In this document: one piece after another, positions 1 to 9,239 of the stretch | Numbering within the stretch: the first letter of the stretch is position 1 | Layout of the letters: each line of letters opens with the position of its first letter | DNA from: Basidiobolus meristosporus CBS 931.73 | Lineage: Eukaryota > Basidiobolomycota > Basidiobolomycetes > Basidiobolales > Basidiobolaceae | Assembly: GCA_002104905.1 (NCBI GenBank) | Contig: MCFE01000145.1 | Span: forward strand, 62,001 to 126,000 | Direction: 5' to 3' | DNA length: 64,000 bases | The notes under the pieces: model-generated | The model's input: only the letters and a program-made list of their open reading frames with translations | Database searches by the model: none | Told to the model about the DNA's origin: nothing | Program-made: the position numbers and the translations under genes

Positions 1-189
1 CTGGTAGTACAGATGACGTATATATATGCAGGGTGTTTATTTATAGGGGTTCTGTCTCAAATGTGGGACAACCTTGATATTACTTATATCAAAAATTTGA
101 TGATCACTGATTTGCAATGGCTTGATTTGGATTGCAAAAAAATGGGTTGTTAGGATCATTACAAATTTGAGCAACTCAAAGCAATTGCA

Positions 190-2157
190 TCATCTTCTCC
201 TGGGTTTTTTTCTAACAGGGATTACTACTGAAGCATTTGGTAGTGACTCACTTTGCACACCTATACTGCTTCCTGGCTGACTATCATCTTGGCTACTTGT
301 GTATTTGTAGTCAGTATTTTGCCTCCTAGTTGATGAGTGCGGTGCTGCAGCTTGGCCGCGCTGAATTGCTCCAACTGAACCAACTGAACCAGCCTGTAGT
401 GCCACACGCTGACGCGTTTTTTTACTTGCCAAGGGCTCCGGTGGTTGAGGCACTTCATGTTGGTCATCATTAGTCAGTTCACCAGAAGTAACTTGCTGAT
501 GGTCAGGCAAAACGGCATGCGCAGGTGCGCCTTGATGTGTTGAGATGGCCCTTGGCTGAGTTTGATGTGATGCTGCATGTTGACACAACTTGGTCCGCTC
601 CAATGGACTTGTGTCTAAATGAGCAGTTTGGCGAGTTCTCCTAGTTTTGCTCTGAAGCACATGTATTGACTCAATAGACTTGTTCCGTTGGATAGTGCCA
701 CATTGAGCCATGAGTGCCAAATGATGCCATAGTGTGCCAGGGAGGCCAAGTGAGCCTACACTTGGCCACAGAGTGTGAAACATAGATCTGCATCTTCATG
801 CAAAGCAGCCCCTATGTCTCACTCATTGTGATGGAGAAAATCCATTTTTAGACCTTTTTTTTTAGGACAATGTTTTACAGGATGTGCAAGAGCACTAAAG
901 GTTTGAAGATATGCATCTGGTACTGAATACCCATGGCACTATGAATCTAGCTTGTGTGGCTTGTACCATGTCACAAAAATGCATGGCACCATCTTGGTCC
1001 ACTGGCACTATCTGGCACTATATTTAAATATTAGCCCTAAAGTAAGATCAATACAAAGCACTTATAGTGCCAGATAGTACCAGTGGACCAAGATAGTGCC
1101 ATGCATTTTTGTGACATGTTACAAGCCACAAGAGCAAGATTCAAAGTGCAATGGGTATTGAGTACCAGATGTATATCTTTAATCCTTTAGTGCTCTTGCA
1201 CATCCTGCACAATATTAATCCACAAAAAAACATCAAAAAATGGATTTTCTTCTGCATCATTGGTGAAACACAGGGGATTCTTTGCATGAAAATGCAGATC
1301 TATGTTTCACACTCTGTGGCCAAGTATAGGCTCACTTGGTCACTCTGGCACACTATGGCATCATTTGGCACTCATGGCTCAATGTGGCACTATCCAACGG
1401 AGCAAGTCTAATGTGGGGCGTTCTGGAAAAGGGTGTTGGTGTGGTCTGGACTGACATGCGCTGGCGCGCTGTGATTGCAAGAGATGGTAGGGAATCCAGC
1501 AAGGCGTGCTGGCGCAATCTGGACAATGTTGCTCATGGTCTGTATCCTTCCTCCTGAAGTTCACCATCTGATTCCTCAAGGTATTCACTTACCCTCTGTC
1601 TGATACTTTGGAGCTGTTGCCTGGATGAATCCTGTGTATATTTCTCTCAGAAGCCACTTAGCTCTACTAATATATCATGTAGTACATTAGTCATTTAAGG
1701 CAAAACTCATTCAAAATTTGCTTGGTTCCCAAAGTTGAGGCACAAACAGACGCATCCAGCCCATACTGTGCAAATTGTGCGTGAAATTGTTCCTGCGTGG
1801 CTTCTTTGTCAAATCCCCTCACTCTCAGCTCATTCTTGATTTCAATACTTGTCTTGTTATATATCTTCTTACATACATTGGCTGGCATCTTGATGTAGAA
1901 CTCATGCCACAGCTTTCTACTCAAATTCTTCCATCTTTGTCAACTCTCTGAGGTATCTAGTTCTGCTAGATTAATCAGTAGTGCCCAAATATCTGTCTGA
2001 AGGCTCATCATGGACACTTGGTCCATACTAAAATCATTTGGCAAGAACTCAAATGGATCCAACATTGACTTTTCCGGTCCGGACCGTGCTTGTGAGCTGG
2101 GGGATGGGTTTGTCTGGGTTGTACTAAAGATGAGTTCAGGCTTGGTATGGGGACCAT
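190..2157 (-). pseudogene. ORF1 (accessory protein) of Harbinger copy 1, interrupted
   Basis: This is the divergent partner gene of the transposase, recognised by similarity to the ORF1 at 4677-5924. Its presumed start ATG is at 2157 and its stop at 190-192, just after the basic tail RKKPRRR. It is broken in three ways: a one-base loss in a T run near 2109 shifts the frame compared with copy 2, a TGA occurs at the codon that is TAA in copy 2, and the fold-back element 675-1408 splits the C-terminal part. The open frame at 190-783 runs from ORF1 into the fold-back arm, so its first 37 or so codons are not ORF1. The protein fold is not recognised. Confidence 0.75.
675..1408. mobile_element. Fold-back element (long inverted arms), Harbinger-related
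   Basis: About 734 bp in which the left and right halves are near-complete reverse complements of one another, with arms of about 360 bp meeting near 1030-1070. It begins TAGACTTGTTC and ends with CAAGTC, the same terminus as the Harbinger right end, and is rich in TGGCACTAT/ATAGTGCCA repeats. It interrupts ORF1 with CAA before (672-674) and TAA after (1409-1411). The ORF1 copy that ends at 52231 shows the uninterrupted sequence. It has no coding capacity of its own and is presumably moved in trans by a Harbinger transposase. Confidence 0.88.
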
Positions 2158-2516
2158 AGCAATGGATTTGGATACTTATACAGCAGTATATTGGCGTCAA
2201 CCTGGTCTTATATGAAATATATATGAAAACTAATGTGATTGTTGAATTTTCCATATATTATGCATGATGCATCTTGGATTGCATTGACATGGATCAGATC
2301 ACATCAATCGCAGATTTCCTTTTTGATTATAGACCTATGATTAAAGCATGAATAAAAGTACCAAGGCATTGTTTGTGGATGATTTTTGCAACATAATGAT
2401 GGGATACATGGGAATTGATGGAGATTTAACCATAATGTACTAAAACTCAGATAAATAACACAGATTGCGCCAAATCAATTCAAGCCACCTCCATACAATC
2501 ATCCACCAATTTTGAT

Positions 2517-3401
2517 ATGACTTACTCATCTGAATGGTCTTTTCTCATCAATCCCATCACTACCACTGGATTTCCTTTTGACACACTAGGGGAGATCTAT
2601 TCCAAGTACTGTGGACCATCAACCCCAATCTACTCAAGGAGATCCCTTGTTAAGCTTCTCTGCTACTACAAGAACTATTGCCCTACAAGGTTTCATCCCA
2701 CCATCCATGGCAACAAAAGTCCTAGAAGCTTTCATTCCCAGCTGACAGCAATGGAGAACCACCTTGCAGAGGGTATGAATGACTTAGAGCAAGCTTGGAA
2801 TACTAGGTTCAGAAGCTCCAATAGACTTCCATATCCCAGAGTGTTCAGCAACAGGTTCCATATAAGGAGTATTTTGGATACCTTCTCAGTGAGGATTAAC
2901 AGACCTTCTAGAGGGCAGAGGCACTTTTATTCTGGCAAGTACAAGGCACACTGTGTGAATTTTCAAGCACTGTCTGAAATGGAGGGTAACATCTTCTGGT
3001 TTAGTGGGCCATTTGCTGGAAGTAGAAATAACAAATAACTCTGGGTAGAGAATCATCCTGAATTCAGTAGAGGGGAGAGATGTATGGCAGACTTAGCCTA
3101 TATAGGAAAGGATTGTCAGAGATTGGGATGTATTACAGCTTATAGGAAGCCAAGGAATGGTGTGCTTAGCAGGAAGCAGAAGCTCTACAATGAGATATTT
3201 AATCATTTCAGAGTGAGGGTAGAGCACACATTTGGATATCTGAAGAGATTCAGCATATTGGCAGGTAAATACAGAGGAAAGTCATATATAGGAGAAAACA
3301 GCAGAATAGGTAAAATAGTTAAGATACTTATTAATGCACAGTATGCTCATACAAGAAGACATCCACTGAGAGAAATGGGTCTGGAGCATTATGAAGAGTA
3401 A
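2517..3401 (+). pseudogene. Harbinger DDE transposase, copy 1 (inactivated)
   Basis: The 885-bp frame has the same length as the intact transposase of copy 2 and is of DDE_Tnp_4 type. The first catalytic Asp (in ILDTF) and the Glu (in RVEHTF) remain. The second Asp, in the RHDKAL motif, reads RNNK followed by TAA at 3036-3038. His171 and Asp172 are therefore both Asn, and codon 174 is a stop. The rest of the frame (from 3039) is open to the natural end at 3401. The gene cannot make an active enzyme as it stands. The start ATG at 2517 corresponds to 6284 in copy 2. Confidence 0.9.
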
Positions 3402-3563
3402 ATAAAGCAAGGAAAGCACTATTCTGAGCAATATAAGTAAGATTGAGTAAAATTACCAGTAACTGTATCATACCACTGGCATCATGGTAGAAATTATAGT
3501 GCCAGATTGATCCAGCACCATAAACAGGCTGACACTATGTGGCACTATCCAACGGAACAAATC

Positions 3564-3867
3564 TAATATTGGAGTTGCAGAGGAATCTCAAAGATATAAG
3601 AGAACTCCTCTTCAGGGAGGAAGTGATGTTTTGAATCCACATTTGAAAGTCAGCAGTCTTACCAAGTTGAAAAACTTATCCTAAATGCTTTCCTCAACTA
3701 AAATATGACTCATTCTAGGTGCAGCTTATTCTATCTCATCTCAGAACTTATTTTTAGTTGGCACACCTGATTAACTTTCATGAGATCATTTTGAAATTAA
3801 TTATTCTGCCAAGCATTCACGCATAGCCTATCATTTGAGATATATCCTGCCACTAACCAGTGGCCCA
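3564..3867. other. Unassigned spacer between Harbinger copy 1 and the LTR remnant
   Basis: It starts with the TAA flanking copy 1. I see no open frame of interest, no family seen elsewhere in the window and no clear internal repeat. The last part (from about 3790) may be a very degraded 5' end of the gypsy-1 LTR, but I could not align it with confidence. Confidence 0.4.
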
Positions 3868-3932
3868 TATAAGTTAGTAGTATTATTCAGCCAATGAATT
3901 TGCAAATCCTTACCAGACAGAAATAGGTATAT
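3868..3932 (+). repeat. gypsy-1 LTR remnant, left piece
   Basis: It matches the middle of the 367-bp gypsy-1 LTR (the stretch with ATTATTCAGC and CAGACAGAAATAG, as at 11693-11750). The match stops exactly at the left end of Harbinger copy 2 and resumes at 7351 beyond its right end. Copy 2 therefore inserted into this LTR. Confidence 0.75.
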
Positions 3933-4560
3933 TAGACTTGTTCCATCGTACTGTGCCAGGGCGCGTGGCAGGATCCGCGGTCGCAAAGAACGATTGGGCG
4001 CAATATTATAGTTACCAGAAGGCAGGATTGTTCTTGGACAATTTTGCACTATGCGGGACGATCTTGCACACTATGGCACAAACTGACACAATGAGGTTGG
4101 CGCGGATGATCGTGCCAACTTGTAATGTTTGCATCACGTGCGCGATCTGATACCGCTATAATGGCAGGTAAAATCCGGTATTTGGATATGTTTCTTTAAT
4201 GTAAATGGAAATAAATGTGTATCACACTATAAACTACACTGATACTTACCATTTTGGTTACCCTCACTCCAATTGGACGGTATCTCAGTGGTTAATTGGT
4301 CCAAAAGTATCCTGAAGCCAGCAGCCCCCAATTGGCTCAATGACTACTGAAAAAGCTACCTGATTTGCCATTAAATATCCCATTTTGCCAATTGAGCAAG
4401 TAAATCCCTGATCCTAGTGATTGGACATGGTGTCATAGCTAGCACGCAAGCAATCGTGTAGGTGCAAAACAGATCCAATAGCTGCACTGGTAGTACATAT
4501 GACGTATATATATGCAGGGTGTTTATTTATAGGGGTTCTGTCTCAAATGTGAGACATCCT
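3933..4560. promoter_or_regulatory. Left terminal and subterminal region of Harbinger copy 2
   Basis: A non-coding stretch of over 600 bp from the left terminus to the 3' end of ORF1. It contains the imperfect terminal repeat (TAGACTTGTTCCAT... TGTGCCAGG) and scattered TGTGCCA/TGGCACA words that recall the TGGCACTAT words of the right end. Such subterminal repeats are typical transposase binding sites, which is an inference here. The same block recurs at 39784-40525, 45956-46590, 47514-48096 and 53772-54512. Confidence 0.6.
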
Positions 4561-4676
4561 TGATATTACTTATATCAAAAATTTGATGATCACTGATTTG
4601 CAATGGCTTGATTTGGATCGCAAAAAAAAAGGGTTGTTGGGATCATTACAAATGTGAGCAATTCAAAGCAATTGCA

Positions 4677-5924
4677 TCATCTTCTCCTGGGTTTTTTTCT
4701 CACAGGGATTACTACTGAAGCATTTGGTAGTGACTCACTTTGCACACCTATTCTACTTTCTGGCTGACTATCATCTTGGCTACTTGTGTATTCGTAGTCA
4801 GTATTTTGCCTCCTAGTTGATGAGTGCAATGCTGCAGCTTGGCCGCGCTGAATCGCTCCGACTGAACCAACTGAACCGGCCTGTAGTGCCACGTGCTGAC
4901 GCGTTCTTTTACTTGCCAAGGGCTCCGGTGGTTGAGGCACTTCATGTTGGTCATCATCAGTCAGTTCACCAGAAGTAACTCGCTGATGGTCAGGCGAGAC
5001 GGCACGCGCAGGTGTGCCTTGACGTGTTGAGATGGCCCTTGGCTGAGTTTGATGTGATGCCGCATGTTGACGCGACTCGGTCCGCTCCAATGGACTCGTG
5101 TCTAAATGAGCAGTTTGGCGAGTTCTCGTAGTTTTGCTCTGAAGCGCGCGCGTTGACTCAATGCGTGTTGACTTGACGCGGGGCATTCTGGTAAAGGGTG
5201 TTGGCGTACTCTGGACTGACGTGTGCCGGCGCACTGTGGTTGCAAGAGATGGTAGGGAATCCAGCGAGGCGTGCTGGCGCGATCTGGACAATGTTGCTTG
5301 CGGTCTGTATTCTTCCTCCTGAAGCTCACCATCTGATTCCTCAAGGTATTCACTTACCCTCTGTCTGATACTTTGGAGCTGTTGCCTGGATGAGTCCTGT
5401 GTATATTGCTCTTAGAAGCCACTTAGCTCTACTAATATATCACGTAGTACATTAGTCAATTGAGGCAAAAACTCATTCAAAATCTCTTTGGTTCCCAAAG
5501 TTGAGGCACAAAAGGACGCGTCCGGCCCGTACTGTGCAAATTGCGCGCGAAATTGTTCCTGTGTGGCTTCTTTGTCAAATCCCCTCACTCTCAGCTCATT
5601 CTTGATTTCAATACTTGTCTTGTTATATATCTTTTTACATACATTGGCTGGCATCTTGATGTAGAACTCATGCCACAGCTTTCTACTCAAATTCTTCCAT
5701 CTTTGTTGACTCTCTGAGGTATCTAGTTCTGCTAGATTAATCAGTAGTGCCCAAATATCTGTATGAAGGCTCAACATAGACACTTGGGCCATACTAAAAT
5801 CATTTGGCAAGAACTCAAACGGATCCGACATCGACTTTTCCGGTCCGGACCGTGCTTGTGAGCTGGGGGATGGGTTTTGTCTGGGTTGTACTAAAGATGA
5901 GTTGAGGCTTGGTATGGGGACCAT
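4677..5924 (-). pseudogene. ORF1, Harbinger accessory protein of unknown fold (one in-frame stop)
   Basis: One frame of 415 codons plus stop from ATG 5924 to 4677, interrupted only by TAA at 5412-5414 (codon 171). Residues 1-45 are Pro/Ser-rich. Residues about 45-170 look helical and are the most conserved part between copies (motifs DIWALLINLAELD and KLWHEFYIKMPANVCKKIY). The rest is low-complexity, rich in Ser, Thr, Gln and Arg, and ends in the nuclear-localisation-like RKKPRRR. Harbinger elements commonly carry a second gene for a Myb-like DNA-binding partner, and this occupies that position. I do not recognise a Myb domain. Either the 170-residue product is complete or the stop is a recent inactivation; other copies have CAA at this codon. 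Confidence 0.75.
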
Positions 5925-6283
5925 AGCAATGGATTTGGATACTTATACAGCAGTATATTGGCATCCACCTGGTCTTATATGAAATATATATGAAAACTAA
6001 AGTGATTGTTGAATTTTCCATATATTATGCATGATGCATCTCAGATCGCGTTGACATGGATCAGACCACATCAATTGCAGATTTCCTATTTGATTATAGA
6101 CCTATGATTAAAGCATCAATAAAAGTACCAAGGCATTGTTTGCAGATGATTTTTGCAACATAATGATGGGATACATGGCAATTGATGGAGATTTAACCAA
6201 AATGTGTTAAAAATCAGAAAAATAACGCAGATCTTGCCAAATTGATTCAAACCGCCTTTATACGATCATCCATCAATTTTAAT
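5925..6283. promoter_or_regulatory. Shared intergenic region between ORF1 and transposase
   Basis: About 360 bp lie between the divergent start codons at 5924 (minus) and 6284 (plus). Any promoters for both genes must lie here or inside the genes. It is AT-rich with TATA-like words, and it is conserved in the copies at 2158-2516, 38950-39250 and 51111-51469. I see no specific operator. Confidence 0.5.
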
Positions 6284-7168
6284 ATGACTTACTCATCTGA
6301 ATGGTCTTTTCTCATCAATCCCATCACTACCACTGTATTTCCTTTTGACACACTGGAGGAGATCTATACCAAGTACTGTGGACCATCAACCCCAATCTAC
6401 TCAAGGAGATCCCTTGTTAAGCTTCTCCGCTATTACAAGAACTATTGCCCCACAATGTTTCATCCCACCATCCATGGCAACAAAAGTCCTAGAAGCTTTC
6501 ATTCCCAGCTGACAGCAGTGGAGAACCACCTTGCAGAGGGTATGAATGACTTAGAGCAAGCTTGGAATACTAGGTTCAGAAGCTCCAATAGACTTCCATA
6601 TCCCAGAGTGTTCAGCAACAGGTTCCATATAAGGAGTATTTTGGATACCTTCTCAGTGAGGATTAACAGACCTTCTAGAGGGCAGAGGCACTTTTATTCT
6701 GGCAAGTACAAGGCACACTGTGTGAAGTTTCAAGCACTGTCTGATATTGAGGGTAACATCATCTGGTTTAGTGGGCCATTTGCTGGAAGTAGGCATGACA
6801 AAGCACTCTGGGTAGAGATTCAACCTGAATTCAGTAGAGGGGAGAAATGTATGGCAGACTTAGCCTATATAGGAGAGGATTGTCAGAGATTAGGATGTAT
6901 TATGGCTTATAGGAAGCCAAGGAATGGTGTGCTTAGCAGGAAGCAGAAGCTCTACAATGAGATATTTAATCATTTCAGAGTAAGGGTAGAGCACACATTT
7001 GGATATCTGAAGAGATTCAGCATATTGGCAGGTAAATACAGAGGAAAGTCATATATAGGAGAAAACAGCAGAATAGGTAAAATAGTTAAGATACTTATTA
7101 ATGCACAGTATGTTCATACAAGAAGACATCCACTGAGAGAAATGTGTCTGGAGCATTATGAAGAGTAA
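6284..7168 (+). CDS. Harbinger DDE transposase, intact frame
   Basis: A 294-residue protein that would cut and paste the element. The C-terminal two thirds match the DDE_Tnp_4 (Harbinger) nuclease fold: Asp121 in ILDTFSVRINRP, Asp172 in GSRHDKALW and Glu236 in RVRVEHTFGYLKRF give a complete D-D-E triad. Residues 1-110 hold no motif I can name. At 294 residues it is short for the family, and the N-terminal DNA-binding part may be reduced or supplied by ORF1. I chose ATG 6284 (MTYSSEW) because it aligns with the start in copies 1 and 3; the open frame extends upstream to 6242 without an ATG. It is the only uninterrupted transposase in the window. Codons keep the element's AT-rich style. The polypeptide is open from start to stop, but activity is not shown. 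Confidence 0.9.
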   Translation: MTYSSEWSFLINPITTTVFPFDTLEEIYTKYCGPSTPIYSRRSLVKLLRYYKNYCPTMFHPTIHGNKSPRSFHSQLTAVENHLAEGMNDLEQAWNTRFRSSNRLPYPRVFSNRFHIRSILDTFSVRINRPSRGQRHFYSGKYKAHCVKFQALSDIEGNIIWFSGPFAGSRHDKALWVEIQPEFSRGEKCMADLAYIGEDCQRLGCIMAYRKPRNGVLSRKQKLYNEIFNHFRVRVEHTFGYLKRFSILAGKYRGKSYIGENSRIGKIVKILINAQYVHTRRHPLREMCLEHYEE

Positions 7169-7309
7169 ATAAAGCAAGGAAAGCACTATTCTGAGCAACA
7201 TAAGTAAGATTGAGTAAAATTACCAGTAACTGTATCATACCACTGGCATCATGGTAGAAATTATAGTGCCAGATAGTGCCGTAGGGTGCCAGATCAATCC
7301 GGCACTATC

Positions 7310-7350
7310 AACAGGCTGGCACTATGTGGCACTATCCAACAGAACAAGTC
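7310..7350. repeat. Right terminal inverted repeat of Harbinger copy 2
   Basis: It contains TGGCACTATGTGGCACTATC and ends GAACAAGTC. It is the inverted counterpart of TAGACTTGTTC at 3933. The TGGCACTAT word repeats and continues upstream in the subterminal 90 bp. The fold-back elements use this right-end type at both of their ends. Confidence 0.8.
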
Positions 7351-7559
7351 TAATAAATAAGATGGAGTTAGGTGATGATGATGCAGCTCAATGGGTTATC
7401 AGCCTCAACCTACATTAGGAATTTCAAATAGTCAGTAGCAAATCTGGCTAAGTGTATATAAGGAGCTGCTGGAGCCTCAATAAAATCAGTTCATACTTTA
7501 GTAAATGCAATATTAGTTAATCACCATATTCCTTTACAACTCTGATATCAAAGCCTACA
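7351..7559 (+). repeat. gypsy-1 LTR remnant, right piece
   Basis: It continues the LTR interrupted at 3932. It has the GTATATAAGGAGCTGCTGG stretch with a TATA-like box, as in the 13657-14023 LTR, and fades out near the expected LTR end at about 7559. Direct continuity across copy 2 marks the LTR as older than the Harbinger insertion. Confidence 0.75.
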
Positions 7560-7630
7560 ATGGCTTAGTGTATGTGTCTCAATGAAGTGCATATTAGGTC
7601 TCATCAATGTCAAGAGTTCCAAAATTGCAT

Positions 7631-8363
7631 CAGACTTGTTCTGTTGGATAGTGCCACATTGAGCCATGAGTGCCAAATGATGCCATAGTGTCCCAGAGAG
7701 GCCAAGTAAACCTATACTTGGCCACAGAGTGTGAAACATAGCTTGGCATCTTCATGCAAAGCAGCCCCTGTGTTCCACCTATCATGCAGGAGAAAATCCA
7801 TTTTTTGATGGTTTTTTGTGGATCAATGTTGTGCAGGATGTATAAGAGCACAGAAGAGCTGAAGACATGCATCAGGTACTCAACACCCATGGCACTGGGA
7901 ATCTAGCTCCTGTGGCTTGTAACATGTCAGAAAAATGCAGGGCACTATCTTGGTCCACTGGTAGTATCTGGCACAATATCTTATTATCAGCTCTAAAGTA
8001 AGATCAATACAATGCACTTATAGTGCCAGATAGTACCAGTGGACCAACATAGTGCCATGCATTTTTCTGACATGTTACAAGCCACAGGAGCTAGATTCAG
8101 AATGCCATGGTTATTGAGTACCAGATGCATATCTGCAATTCTTTTGTACTCTTACACATCCTGCACAACATTGACCTGAAAAAATGGTCCAAAAATAGAT
8201 TATCTCCAGCACAATGGGCAAAACACAGGGGCGGCTTAGCACAAAGATGCAGAGCTATGTTTCACACTCTGAGGCCAGGTATAGGCTCACTTGGCCTCCC
8301 TGGCACACTATGGCATCATTTGGAGCTCTTGGCTCAATGTGGCACTGTCTAATCCAACAAGTC
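7631..8363. mobile_element. Fold-back element, second copy
   Basis: The same structure as 675-1408: about 733 bp with two long complementary arms, beginning AGACTTGTTCTG and ending CAAGTC. The short frames in the arms (for example minus 7630-7890 and plus 8107-8352) arise because each arm is the reverse complement of the other, and are not considered genes. The flanks (CAT at left, TAT at right) do not form a clean duplication. Confidence 0.85.
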
Positions 8364-8369
8364 TATTCT

Positions 8370-9080
8370 ATTGTGTATCCAAATGTATGCTCTACTCCCA
8401 CCCTGAAATGAATACAGATCTGATTGTATAACATCTATTTTATGCTAAGCAATCCATTGCTTGGCATTCTATGGACTCTGATACATCCTAATTTCTAACA
8501 ATCTTCCCCTGTGGTGGCTAAGTCTGCCATTCATTTCTCCCTCTGAATGATTCACAACACAGAGTGCTTTGTCATGCCTACCTCCTTCAAATGGTTAACT
8601 AAGCCAGATGGCATCATGATCAATGCCTGAGAGTGCTTGAAACTTCACACTGTTTGCTTTGTATTTGCCAGATTAAAAGTTTCTTCACCCTTCAGAAGGA
8701 CTGTTAGCCCTCACTAAGAAGGTATCCAAAGCACTTATGATATGGTACCTGTAGCTGAGCACTCTGGACTATGGAAGTCTGTGGGAGCCTCCAAGTCTAG
8801 TTTTTGAAGCTTGTTTCAAGTAATTCATGCCCTCTGTGTAATGGGTCTGCATTGCTGTCAGCTAGGAATGGAAGCTGCTAGGATTTTTTTGCAATAGATT
8901 GGAGGATGAAACTATGAAGGGCAATAGTAGTTTCAATTGCTGAGAAGCCTATAGAGATATCTGCAAATAGAATGGAATGCAAGGTCCACAGCACCTCAAT
9001 TAAATCTCCTCTGATGTGTCAAATGGAATTCCAGTGGTAGTGATGGAGTTGATGAGAGAGCACCTTTAGATAAGTAAATC
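8370..9080 (-). pseudogene. Harbinger transposase relic
   Basis: Heavily decayed minus-strand transposase with many stops and indels. The AGAGTGCTTTGTCATGCCTA stretch near 8560 encodes the RHDKALW region with the second catalytic Asp codon. The order of matches agrees with the transposase at 50227-51110. No open frame survives. Confidence 0.7.
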
Positions 9081-9239
9081 AACTTCAGAATTGAAAATGA
9101 TTGCAGCAGAATGAGCTATGCTGATTTGGCACTATCTGCTGAGTTCACATGAACTTCCAAGCATCAGAATTCAGTCTGTATATATTACTGTACATCTCTT
9201 CACTATGTTTCAAAAAATAATTTTAAGCAATGGCCTAAG

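Larger units (their letters stand above)
1..3563 (+). mobile_element. PIF/Harbinger-type transposon, copy 1 (left end outside window)
   Basis: This is a two-gene DNA transposon with ORF1 on the minus strand and a DDE transposase on the plus strand. It matches copy 2 (3933-7350) almost collinearly: window base 1 corresponds to about 4492 in copy 2, so roughly 560 bp of its left end lie upstream. The right end is at about 3563, where the terminus reads CAAATC instead of CAAGTC, followed by TAA. A fold-back element (675-1408) is inserted in ORF1, and the transposase has a lost catalytic residue and a stop. It is non-functional as a source of transposase. Confidence 0.85.
3933..7350 (+). mobile_element. 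PIF/Harbinger-type transposon, copy 2 (best preserved)
   Basis: A 3.4-kb element with both ends present: TAGACTTGTTCC at the left and the inverted GAACAAGTC at the right, flanked by TAT (3930-3932) and TAA (7351-7353). It encodes ORF1 (minus) and a full-length DDE transposase (plus) in divergent arrangement. It keeps many CpG sites in the left end and in ORF1 that are TG or CA in other copies, so it appears the youngest copy here. Assignment to PIF/Harbinger rests on the DDE_Tnp_4-type transposase and the 3-bp TAA-like duplication. The only clear defect is one in-frame stop in ORF1. Confidence 0.9.

Noticed and set aside
671-679. Reading the Harbinger duplication as TA only, as for Tc1/mariner elements
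   Set aside because: The transposase is of DDE_Tnp_4 (Harbinger) type, and three insertions (37959, 46781, 50043) show a perfect 3-bp TAA on both sides.
1151-1411. 86-codon frame in the fold-back element, also found on the minus strand at 7630-7890
   Set aside because: The frame recurs because fold-back arms are copies of one another; neighbouring arms have it broken and no protein motif is visible.
5330-5412. Possible intron in ORF1 starting at the GTAAGT near 5362
   Set aside because: The frame is open through the site in copy 2 apart from the TAA upstream of it, and no convincing branch point or acceptor removes that TAA.
6242-6283. Upstream extension of the intact transposase frame
   Set aside because: It has no ATG (begins at TTG); the ATG at 6284 is conserved in copies 1 and 3.
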